The notes under the pieces are model-generated. The model was not told the origin of the DNA and did not search any database. It worked only from the letters and a program-made list of their open reading frames with translations. From assembly GCA_002497075.1 (NCBI GenBank), contig DAML01000026.1, positions 155,581 to 219,580 of the forward strand: a stretch of DNA of 64,000 nt, given 5' to 3'. The stretch comes from Methanomassiliicoccaceae archaeon UBA472. GTDB lineage: Archaea; Thermoplasmatota; Thermoplasmata; Methanomassiliicoccales; UBA472. This document shows positions 1-6,422 of the stretch, in pieces. How positions within the stretch are numbered: the stretch's first letter is position 1; every line of letters begins with the position of its first letter. A program made the translations under genes and the position numbers.

Positions 1-2
1 TA

Positions 3-320
3 TTCTTTTTTGGAACAGTTTATCGGGAACTCATCCACCGCCCGAAATCCATCATCGTAAGGGATGATGGGGTGCTAATGAAGTTCCGCATCTATAAGCC
101 AAGATTCCTCAGGTGGGAAAACATACTCTTTATCGTTGATTCTGGACCACCATCACAGATCATTATAGGATTAGATGGCGACGGAGCTCTACAACCGGTC
201 AATGGGCATTTCTATTCCATGACATACAGGGCTGCCAGCGAAGTCAAGAAGGCTTATTATGAAAGGACTGGCGGATACCCGATGACCAAGGATGAATATT
301 TTAAGACGAAAAAGAAATGA
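3..320 (+). CDS. Partial TM/PH-like small protein (5' end outside window)
   Basis: The reading frame is open from the first bases of the window and ends at TGA 318-320, so the start lies upstream; an internal GTG at 72 would give only 82 residues. What is visible looks like the end of a hydrophobic stretch, then a strand-rich domain with an RPKSIIV...G pattern and a W-E-N-I motif typical of bacterial PH-like domains, and finally a helix ending in a lysine-rich tail. The same layout (membrane segment, then a PH-like/strand-rich domain, then an amphipathic helix) is seen in the gene at 1808-2452, so the two may be distant paralogues flanking the large membrane protein between them. Base composition is more AT-rich than in the following gene. 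Function unknown; a protective or immunity role is only a contextual guess. Confidence 0.6.
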   Translation, partial: FFFGTVYRELIHRPKSIIVRDDGVLMKFRIYKPRFLRWENILFIVDSGPPSQIIIGLDGDGALQPVNGHFYSMTYRAASEVKKAYYERTGGYPMTKDEYFKTKKK

Positions 321-1803
321 GAGTATTTTGAGGGGGGATGGCGACGATGGCCTCAACACAATCTCCGCAGGCATTTACCGTTACAACTCCGACGACCAGG
401 TGTACATGGTCAACCTGAACGTATCCGGATCTAGCGCTCACTTCCAGTCCGGAATGAATACGATAATCCTTCCGCGCGCGATCGCCCTGCGGTGCCAGCT
501 GAACGATACGCTTTACTACCTGCAGCACGTCGGCAATATGCCGTTGAACAACGTATCGTTCTACAGCACCGATCCCCTGAAGGCCACGGCGTCCGGTCAC
601 ATAATCGCGGTCATCAGCAAGAACGTCACCGCCTCGCAGGCCGAGGCGATACTGACAATGCTGACGCATGACGCGACGAACGGTCGCGTCGGCAACAATG
701 TCACGATATCCTCCTCGGCGCTCTACCTGCTGCACCTGCCGTGCGACATCCTTTCCGCGATACCGACGACCGTCGAGAACGCCGGTCTGGGCAGCGGCCC
801 GAGCTACTTCAGCTGGGGCGGTTTGATCAAGACCATCGTCAACATGACGTTCAACTTCCTGTTCTGGTGGGCTGCCGGAGGGGTGCTGCTTCTCTGGCTG
901 CACCTGAAGGCGATAGGGCTGGAGACGTTGGGAGGTCTCTGGGCAGGCGTAGGGGCGATGGTAGAGGATGCGGTGGATCACATCGTAGATGGACTCAACG
1001 CGCTCAAGAATTTGCTGCTGGATTTCGTGTACGATACTATACTGCCTTCCATCTCCTCTTTCATAGGTGACATCTGGAACGTAGTGGTCAGCTGGGGATC
1101 CGGATTGGTGGCATCCCTGTATCGACTAGGCGGGCAGGTTGATTTTGGTTCGATGTCCGTGGCCCAAGCCGCCGATCAGTTCGTCGATGCGCTGATATTC
1201 AATGGGGTATTCCTCTGCGTGGTTGCTCTAGCCATTGCGCTGTACGCGGTGATGCTGGTGCTGAACCCAGTAATAGCGCCGTACGCCTTCGTGCTATCCG
1301 AGGTCGCACCGCTGCTCATCATCGCGATACTCATGGGCGGCTCCGGTCTGCTCAACGGGGCAAGCTCCTCCGGGATAGCCATGGCGTCGGACATCGTAGA
1401 TCTAATCAGCGAATTCCTTGGGGATGGGCTCGTTATTTTCGAAACGACAATGTGGAGCATCATCACGGGTGTGGTTGGGACGCTCATGACCTCAGTGGCA
1501 GCAGCAGTGAAGGTCTGTGCAAACACTTTCCTCTCCTTCGTCGTGTCGATCGTAGGAGCCATACTATCCTTTGCTGCTCTAACGCAGATCAATGAACAGA
1601 CGACAATGGATTGGGTTATTGCAAGCGTTATTGGTTTTATATTATCAGCTTATGGTTTCTACCTATCTCTAACCGGGCCGAATTTAGACGGAAAAATATG
1701 CCCTGGATTTAACGCCGTCTCAGATTTAATTTCCGGTCTAGGTTTCGGGGTATCGATATTATCATTAGGAGAAACATATCAGAAATTTGCTTCAAGGGGG
1801 TGA
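292..1803 (+). CDS. Large multi-helix membrane protein, possibly 5'-truncated
   Basis: No family recognised. About the first 180 residues look extracytoplasmic (several N-x-S/T sequons) but there is no signal peptide; a stop at 283-285 shows the frame cannot extend upstream, and the gene overlaps the end of the preceding one by 29 nt. A TTG at 328 is an alternative start. Membrane segments lie near residues 187-206, 301-325, 338-353, 391-430 and 440-460, and the C-terminal third is glycine- and serine-rich and very hydrophobic. The coding sequence is GC-rich from about 330 to 1590 and then turns clearly AT-rich for its last 70 or so codons, a composition shared with the first half of the next gene. 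Loss of the N-terminal part by recombination would explain the missing signal peptide. A secreted or contact-dependent toxin with a variable tail is one reading; a structural membrane protein is another. Confidence 0.6.
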   Translation: MNILRRKRNESILRGDGDDGLNTISAGIYRYNSDDQVYMVNLNVSGSSAHFQSGMNTIILPRAIALRCQLNDTLYYLQHVGNMPLNNVSFYSTDPLKATASGHIIAVISKNVTASQAEAILTMLTHDATNGRVGNNVTISSSALYLLHLPCDILSAIPTTVENAGLGSGPSYFSWGGLIKTIVNMTFNFLFWWAAGGVLLLWLHLKAIGLETLGGLWAGVGAMVEDAVDHIVDGLNALKNLLLDFVYDTILPSISSFIGDIWNVVVSWGSGLVASLYRLGGQVDFGSMSVAQAADQFVDALIFNGVFLCVVALAIALYAVMLVLNPVIAPYAFVLSEVAPLLIIAILMGGSGLLNGASSSGIAMASDIVDLISEFLGDGLVIFETTMWSIITGVVGTLMTSVAAAVKVCANTFLSFVVSIVGAILSFAALTQINEQTTMDWVIASVIGFILSAYGFYLSLTGPNLDGKICPGFNAVSDLISGLGFGVSILSLGETYQKFASRG

Positions 1804-1807
1804 TTAT

Positions 1808-2452
1808 ATGGATGACAACCGAGGAGATGTATTATTCGAAGAAAAGTTACTAGGATGTTACTTACCAGGAGGATGGGAGTCATTTAGGAAAAAAAAAATT
1901 AATGCATATTTAGCTCGTGGGATAAACGCAATATTGATCGTTTTATTCATTGCCATGTTAGCGATTCAATTTGATTTAAATCATTTTAGACCGGTATCTA
2001 TTCTGTGTGATTTATTATCTATTACTGGGATATTAATGGTCTTCTTAATTGGAGAAAATTTTTATAAAAACGGTGGAGTGTCCTCTAGACCAATAACCGT
2101 CCAATTGAGCGGTCTGACGATTCCCCCAATATACATCAGAGCTCTGTCCAAGGAGAAAGGCTTCATTCACAAGGACCTCATCGATCACCTCGAGGTAAGA
2201 TGGCACAAGGAGCATACAGCCTACTTTTCCAAGGTAAGCAGTATAAATTGGTACGACGCACCCGTTGAGTTCGTCGTCCACCTTAAGAACGGGAAAGCTA
2301 TAAGCTCCGGGAAGAGGCCTCCCGAGACCATACTGGAAGCGGTTGATACGATGGAGAGGGCCTGGGGGATCAAAGTGATACGCCAGGGCTTCAAGAGAGG
2401 AAGGATGGAAAAGATCGTGAACCTGGAGACGGTGGAGGAGAGGGAGCTTTGA
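1808..2452 (+). CDS. TM protein with PH-like C-terminal domain; candidate partner of preceding gene
   Basis: 214 residues. ATG 1808 is chosen because a strong Shine-Dalgarno sequence (GGGGGTGAT, 1795-1803) lies 4 nt before it; this element overlaps the stop codon of the preceding gene, implying translational coupling. The N-terminal 35 residues are polar, two hydrophobic segments follow (about residues 42-58 and 66-82), then a cytosolic strand-rich region and a long helix near the C-terminus, the same order as the protein ending at 320. The first half of the gene, to about 2095, is AT-rich like the tail of the preceding gene; the second half is more GC-rich. Function unknown. The tight coupling suggests the two proteins act together, for example a membrane toxin with an immunity protein. 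Confidence 0.65.
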   Translation: MDDNRGDVLFEEKLLGCYLPGGWESFRKKKINAYLARGINAILIVLFIAMLAIQFDLNHFRPVSILCDLLSITGILMVFLIGENFYKNGGVSSRPITVQLSGLTIPPIYIRALSKEKGFIHKDLIDHLEVRWHKEHTAYFSKVSSINWYDAPVEFVVHLKNGKAISSGKRPPETILEAVDTMERAWGIKVIRQGFKRGRMEKIVNLETVEEREL

Positions 2453-2525
2453 CGGGACAGCATCGCTTTAACAGAATGTATGGGCATGGGACGGAGCTGG
2501 TCAGAAAGGTCTCATAAAAACATAT

Positions 2526-2638
2526 GTTGGTTCGGTCAATCGTCCGGGCCTCCTCCCTCAGCTTTATCCGAACGAACCAAAGGTCATACGGCCCCTAAGA
2601 GGGAGGTGTGCGCGGATGTCGTTGAAAATTTGACATCC
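2526..2638. ncRNA. Structured non-coding stretch with pseudoknot-type pairing (candidate RNA)
   Basis: Within a 490-nt gene-free region (2453-2943). Two perfect 8-nt complementary pairs interleave: TTGGTTCG 2527-2534 with CGAACCAA 2573-2580, and CCTCCCTC 2552-2559 with GAGGGAGG 2599-2606, the order expected of an H-type pseudoknot. A further hairpin follows directly: GGATGTC 2614-2620 with GACATCC 2632-2638. An open frame at 2480-2731 runs through it but has no ribosome-binding site and no recognisable protein character. The strand is not settled. It could be a small RNA, a 3' UTR element of the upstream genes, or chance pairing. Confidence 0.35.
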
Positions 2639-2885
2639 TCGGGGTCCGTTGATCAATTCATGAGCGAAAAGCTAAGCCAGATGGACAGCCTAATCGGGAC
2701 ACCTCAACGATCTCGGATAATAATAAAATAAAAGGGTTTGAACGACTGGCCTGCGCACACCGTCCGATAATTGATTTCAAATTTTCAATTCCTGGCTTGA
2801 GTGACTCGTGGTCCCGGCTGGGCCCACTTTGATCCCATATGAACACAATTCTTTATTCTGAATATATTACCTATCCGATTGTAGA

Positions 2886-2910
2886 TAACTAAAATTATGT
2901 ATTTTAGTTA
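2886..2910. promoter_or_regulatory. Perfect 10-bp inverted repeat, likely operator of CPBP gene
   Basis: TAACTAAAAT (2886-2895) and ATTTTAGTTA (2901-2910) are separated by 5 nt. The repeat sits just before an AT-rich TATA-like stretch (2908-2937) and ends 33 nt ahead of the ATG at 2944, where an archaeal repressor would block TBP/TFB binding. It could instead be a weak AT-rich hairpin. Confidence 0.45.
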
Positions 2911-2943
2911 ATTATATTAACATATATTTTTAAACGTTTTTTA

Positions 2944-3600
2944 ATGAATCGGGACGACATCTGGATGTTGATCTCCTTTGTTGAGCTGGCCGTTGCTGCT
3001 GTCGTAATATATCTCGACCTTCTCATTCCGACCTTGGTCATACTCGGCCTTTGCGCCATTTCCCTGGTCGTGCGCAAGGAGAAGATCACCGTCCTCGGGT
3101 TCAAGAAGACCGAACGACCGCTGTACATGGCGGCGGTAGTGCTGCTTCTGATGGTCGTTTGGAGCCTGTTCCATCTGTCAGTTTCCATGCCCATGCTGAA
3201 CCACCTCACCGGAACGACCCAGGACCTCAGCTCCTTCGAGAACCTCCAGGGAGACGTAACGAACCTGGCGTTCCTGCTGCTGGCCACCTGGACCCTGGCC
3301 GCATTCGGCGAGGAGATAGTGTACCGGGGTTACCTGCAGAGGAGGGTCCGGGACATAATGGGAGATGGTCGTGAGGGCATTATTGTGGCGGTGGCATTGA
3401 CCTCGCTGCTCTTCGGCATCGCCCATCTCGAGCAGGGCATCATCGGGGTTGTGATCACCGCCATGGACGCCGTGGTCTTCAGCGCGATCAAGCTAAAGTT
3501 CGACGACAACCTTTGGGCGGCGATACTGGCGCATGGATTCAGCAACACCGTCGGGCTGGTCACGTTCTTCTTCGTCGGGCCGATATACGGATTCTGGTGA
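2944..3600 (+). CDS. CPBP (CAAX/Abi) family intramembrane metalloprotease
   Basis: A 218-residue polytopic membrane protein with the three active-site motifs of the CPBP family: EExxxR (E123-E124...R128), a histidine in a membrane segment (H161, in F-G-I-A-H) and HxxxN (H197...N201). Members cleave peptide bonds within the membrane; characterised relatives include eukaryotic CAAX-processing proteases and bacterial bacteriocin-immunity or maturation proteins. At least five hydrophobic segments are visible (roughly 7-40, 60-78, 112-122, 150-170, 172-218). The start is ATG 2944, directly after an AT-rich promoter, so the mRNA is probably leaderless. The substrate is unknown; proximity to the putative toxin-immunity genes at 1-2452 makes a self-protection or processing role possible but unproven. 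Confidence 0.9.
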   Translation: MNRDDIWMLISFVELAVAAVVIYLDLLIPTLVILGLCAISLVVRKEKITVLGFKKTERPLYMAAVVLLLMVVWSLFHLSVSMPMLNHLTGTTQDLSSFENLQGDVTNLAFLLLATWTLAAFGEEIVYRGYLQRRVRDIMGDGREGIIVAVALTSLLFGIAHLEQGIIGVVITAMDAVVFSAIKLKFDDNLWAAILAHGFSNTVGLVTFFFVGPIYGFW

Positions 3601-3653
3601 TGACCCCGACAAATAAACTCTAAAGCCCGTTTAAAAAAATCTGGAAATAGATT

Positions 3654-3671
3654 ATTCGTAAATATACGAAT
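3654..3671. promoter_or_regulatory. 7-bp inverted repeat overlapping promoter of Cys-rich gene
   Basis: ATTCGTA (3654-3660) and TACGAAT (3665-3671) flank AATA; the centre forms a TATA-like element about 27 nt before the ATG at 3692, which fits a leaderless transcript. A dyad exactly over the TATA box suggests an autoregulatory or repressor operator. Confidence 0.45.
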
Positions 3672-3691
3672 GATTATTATGACTCGGTAAC

Positions 3692-3877
3692 ATGGCCGAC
3701 GAAATCGAGAAGGGACCATGCCTTTGGCATGCGCCGGACGACCGATGCGCCAATTGTAAAGCAAGGCGCTACCGGCTTGATGCTCTGGGCATGAAGGACA
3801 TCTACGGCGAATGCCGAGGCCAGGAAGATTACCGTACCTGCGAGTTCTATAAACTTAAACCGGTCCCGAAGTGCTGA
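3692..3877 (+). CDS. Small cysteine-rich protein (61 aa)
   Basis: Not recognised. It has six cysteines (C10, C19, C22, C41, C50, C61) including a CxxC pair, plus H13, in a soluble charged sequence, suggesting binding of one zinc ion or an iron-sulfur cluster. No membrane segment or signal peptide. The ATG lies about 27 nt after a TATA-like element contained in a perfect dyad (3654-3671), so the transcript is probably leaderless and may be regulated. It precedes the HEAT-repeat gene at 3901 by 23 nt in the same direction and may be cotranscribed with it. Confidence 0.65.
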   Translation: MADEIEKGPCLWHAPDDRCANCKARRYRLDALGMKDIYGECRGQEDYRTCEFYKLKPVPKC

Positions 3878-3900
3878 TCGACCGTTAGGAGTGGGGTAAA

Positions 3901-4449
3901 GTGGTGGAGTTCGATCTGGCCGGGATGCTTAAGGGATTGCGGTCCCTGGACGTCGAGGAGTGCCGGGCGGCCCTGGAGGACAGCCGAGAGCTTTTGATGG
4001 CCGGATGGGCTGACCGCCGTTTGCTGCAGGCCCTGATCCCGCTGACCGAAGCCGAGGACGATCAGGTGAGGAAGGACGCCTCCTGGTGCATCGGGAAGCT
4101 GGCCCTCATGAAGATCGGCGACCCCCGCTCGGTGGAGAGGCTCATCGCATTGACCACCGATCGGGACGATGAGGTGCGGGCCAACGCCGCCTGGGCCCTG
4201 GGGGAGCTGGCCGGACAGCAGATCGGGGACACCGATTCCATTGAGGCCCTGAACATCCTGCTCACCGACCCGGACAAGGAGACCAGGGGGATGGCCGCCT
4301 GGGCCCTGGGCCGGATGGCCGACAAGATGAGGGTGACCTCGCCCTCCTCCGTCCCTATTCTGGAAATAATGCTCCAGGACAAGAGCGAGTACCTGCGCAA
4401 GGGGGCGGAGTGGTCCCTGGAGCGCATACGCCGCCTGCACCCCTTGTGA
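3901..4449 (+). CDS. HEAT-repeat protein (PBS-lyase-like)
   Basis: 182 residues forming about four helical HEAT-like repeats with the characteristic D-x-V-R-...-A-x-W-A-L-G-x-L pattern (clearest at residues 57-75, 92-112 and 132-150). Such short alpha-solenoids act as protein-binding scaffolds; the name PBS lyase comes from phycobilisome lyases, but that activity is not implied here. GTG 3901 is the likely start, after a weak purine-rich stretch. No transmembrane segment. Partner unknown. Confidence 0.8.
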   Translation: MVEFDLAGMLKGLRSLDVEECRAALEDSRELLMAGWADRRLLQALIPLTEAEDDQVRKDASWCIGKLALMKIGDPRSVERLIALTTDRDDEVRANAAWALGELAGQQIGDTDSIEALNILLTDPDKETRGMAAWALGRMADKMRVTSPSSVPILEIMLQDKSEYLRKGAEWSLERIRRLHPL

Positions 4450-4488
4450 TGGCAACGGTTATATCATCGCGGCCCTAATCGGCTGAAC

Positions 4489-5367
4489 ATGCCCGGAGAA
4501 CGCACGCTCAAGGTCGGACTGGTGCAGATGTCCATGTCCTCCGATGTCTCGGACAATCTGGAGAGGGGCGTCCGCATGTCCGAGTACGCCGCAGCGCAGG
4601 GAGCGGACATCATCTGCCTGCCCGAGCTGTTCACCACCTCCTACTTCCCGAGAGAGGAGGACCCGGAGGGAAAAAGGGAGCGCGGGGCGTTCCTGAGCAC
4701 CATCCCCGGACTTGTCACGGAGACATTGTCGGAACTGGCCAAGAGGACCGGTACGGTCGTCATCGGAGGTTCCATCTACGAGGCGGCGGAGGACGGGCTG
4801 TTCAACACCGCCACCGTGTTCGATAGGGACGGCAGGATGCTGGGCAGGTACCGCAAGACCCACATCCCCCACGACGAGTGCTTCTACGAGCAGGATTACT
4901 TCACCCCAGGCGATACCGGGTTCCAGGTGTTCCCGACCTCCCGGGGAAGGGTGTCCGCCCTGATCTGTTACGACCAGTGGTTCCCGGAGGCCGCGCGCTG
5001 CTCAGCGCTGCTCGGAGCGGAGATCATCTTCTATCCGACCGCTATCGGCACCGTGCGCGGCATAGGCCAGGCGGAGGGCGATTGGCAGGAGGCCTGGGAG
5101 AACGTGATGCGCGGGCACGCCATAGCGAACGCCGTCCCGGTGTGCGCCGTGAACCGCGTCGGGATCGAGGGGGAGAGCGAGTTCTACGGCGGTTCCTTCG
5201 TCTGCGACGCCTTCGGAAAGACCCTGGCCCGGGCGGGAAAGGGCGAGGAGGTTCTCGTGGCGGAAGTGGACATGGACCACGGAAAAAGGGTAAGGGAGGG
5301 CTGGAGATTCTTCCACAACCGCCGCCCGGAGTGCTACGGGGCGCTCGTTCAGAGAGGAGGGAAGTGA
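4489..5367 (+). CDS. aguB: N-carbamoylputrescine amidase
   Basis: A 292-residue nitrilase-superfamily enzyme that hydrolyses N-carbamoylputrescine to putrescine, CO2 and ammonia. The Glu-Lys-Cys catalytic triad is visible: E46 (in C-L-P-E-L-F), K123 (in Y-R-K-T-H-I-P) and C160 (in I-C-Y-D-Q-W-F-P-E-A). The Q-W-F-P-E-A-A-R signature and full length match AguB rather than beta-ureidopropionase. The gene overlaps or nearly touches the agmatine deiminase gene downstream, which supplies its substrate, so the two form a polyamine operon. ATG 4489 follows a TATA-like stretch (ggttatatcat, near 4455) and is likely near the 5' end of the message. Confidence 0.92.
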   Translation: MPGERTLKVGLVQMSMSSDVSDNLERGVRMSEYAAAQGADIICLPELFTTSYFPREEDPEGKRERGAFLSTIPGLVTETLSELAKRTGTVVIGGSIYEAAEDGLFNTATVFDRDGRMLGRYRKTHIPHDECFYEQDYFTPGDTGFQVFPTSRGRVSALICYDQWFPEAARCSALLGAEIIFYPTAIGTVRGIGQAEGDWQEAWENVMRGHAIANAVPVCAVNRVGIEGESEFYGGSFVCDAFGKTLARAGKGEEVLVAEVDMDHGKRVREGWRFFHNRRPECYGALVQRGGK

Positions 5368-5369
5368 GC

Positions 5370-6422
5370 GTGGCCTTGCAGGACGGTACACCATTATCCA
5401 AAGGATACCGTATGCCCGCGGAGTGGGCGAGACACGAAGCGACGTGGCTCTCCTGGCCCAAGAACCCGCTGACCTTCCCGGAGGACGTGATCGATGAGGT
5501 CGAGGGCGTTTTCGCGCAAATGGCCGCCGCCCTTGGCTCGGGCGAGCTGGTGAGGATCCTGGTGGACGACCAGGCCCTGGAAGACCGCGCTTACGCCAAG
5601 GTATCCAAGGCCGGGGCGGACATGTCCCGGGTCCGATTCGAGCGCATAAAGAGCGCGGACGTCTGGATCAGGGATTACGGACCGTCGTTCCTCTTGCATA
5701 AGGACACCGGAAGGAAGGCGGCCGTCAAATGGGACTTCAACGCCTGGGGGGCCAAGTACGACGACCTGCTGTACGACGATGTCGCGGGACAGAATGTCGT
5801 GGAAAGGTCGGGAGTCCCCTACTTCAAACCCGGCATAGTTATGGAAGGCGGTTCGATCGACGTCAACGGGAACGGTCTGGTGCTGACGACCGAACAGTGC
5901 CTTTTGAACAAGAACCGGAACCCGAACCTGGACCGCAGGCAGATCGAAGAGTATCTGAAGCAGTACATCGCCACGCCGGACGTGATCTGGCTGGCGTCCG
6001 GGATAGAGGGGGACGATACCGACGGGCACATCGACGACTTCGCCCGTTTCTCGTCCGCATCATCCGTTCTCTGCGCCTTTTCGGAACGGGGGGAGAACGC
6101 CCCGGTACTGGAGAGAAACTGGTCATTGCTCGAGAATGCCCAGGACCGCTTCGGGCTCGAACTGCAGCGCCTGCCGATGCCTGAGCCGCTTTATCTAGAG
6201 GAAGAGGAGAGAAACCTCCCGGCCAGCTACGCCAACTTCTACATCGGAAACAAGGTGGTGCTGTTACCGGTGTTCGAGGATCCCATGGACAAGGTGGCCG
6301 CGGACATCATGTCCTCCCACTTCCCGGGAAGGGAGATAGTCCCTATCGTGGCCAGGGAACTGGTCTACGGCTACGGCGGCATTCACTGCGTGACCCAGCA
6401 GGAACCGATCGAGCGCGGCTGA
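5370..6422 (+). CDS. aguA: Agmatine deiminase
   Basis: Converts agmatine to N-carbamoylputrescine and ammonia (porphyromonas-type peptidylarginine deiminase family, about 350 residues). Visible family motifs are M-P-A-E-W near the N-terminus, W-I-R-D-Y-G-P, F-N-A-W-G, M-E-G-G-S-I, G-D-D-T-D-G-H-I-D and the C-terminal G-G-I-H-C-V-T-Q-Q containing catalytic C340. Two in-frame GTG codons compete: 5364 overlaps the aguB stop, while 5370 lies 9 nt after the Shine-Dalgarno GGAGG (5356-5360) and is preferred. Translational coupling with aguB is likely. The 3' end overlaps the tail of the convergent VWA gene by 40 nt. Confidence 0.93.
   Translation: MALQDGTPLSKGYRMPAEWARHEATWLSWPKNPLTFPEDVIDEVEGVFAQMAAALGSGELVRILVDDQALEDRAYAKVSKAGADMSRVRFERIKSADVWIRDYGPSFLLHKDTGRKAAVKWDFNAWGAKYDDLLYDDVAGQNVVERSGVPYFKPGIVMEGGSIDVNGNGLVLTTEQCLLNKNRNPNLDRRQIEEYLKQYIATPDVIWLASGIEGDDTDGHIDDFARFSSASSVLCAFSERGENAPVLERNWSLLENAQDRFGLELQRLPMPEPLYLEEEERNLPASYANFYIGNKVVLLPVFEDPMDKVAADIMSSHFPGREIVPIVARELVYGYGGIHCVTQQEPIERG

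Larger units (their letters stand above)
2453..2943. other. Long intergenic region (490 nt) before CPBP protease gene
   Basis: No convincing protein gene. It holds the pseudoknot-like element described at 2526-2638, an unremarkable middle section (about 2640-2840), and a very AT-rich terminal 100 nt that contains the promoter of the gene at 2944 and a perfect inverted repeat (2886-2910). Confidence 0.6.

Noticed and set aside
2480..2731. 83-residue open frame in the intergenic region
   Set aside because: No ribosome-binding site or recognisable family, and it runs straight through the interleaved inverted repeats; composition is not protein-like.
4878..5369. Long N-terminal extension of agmatine deiminase
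   Set aside because: The frame is open inside aguB but the translation is Arg/Pro-rich nonsense; motifs and the Shine-Dalgarno put the start at 5370 (or 5364).
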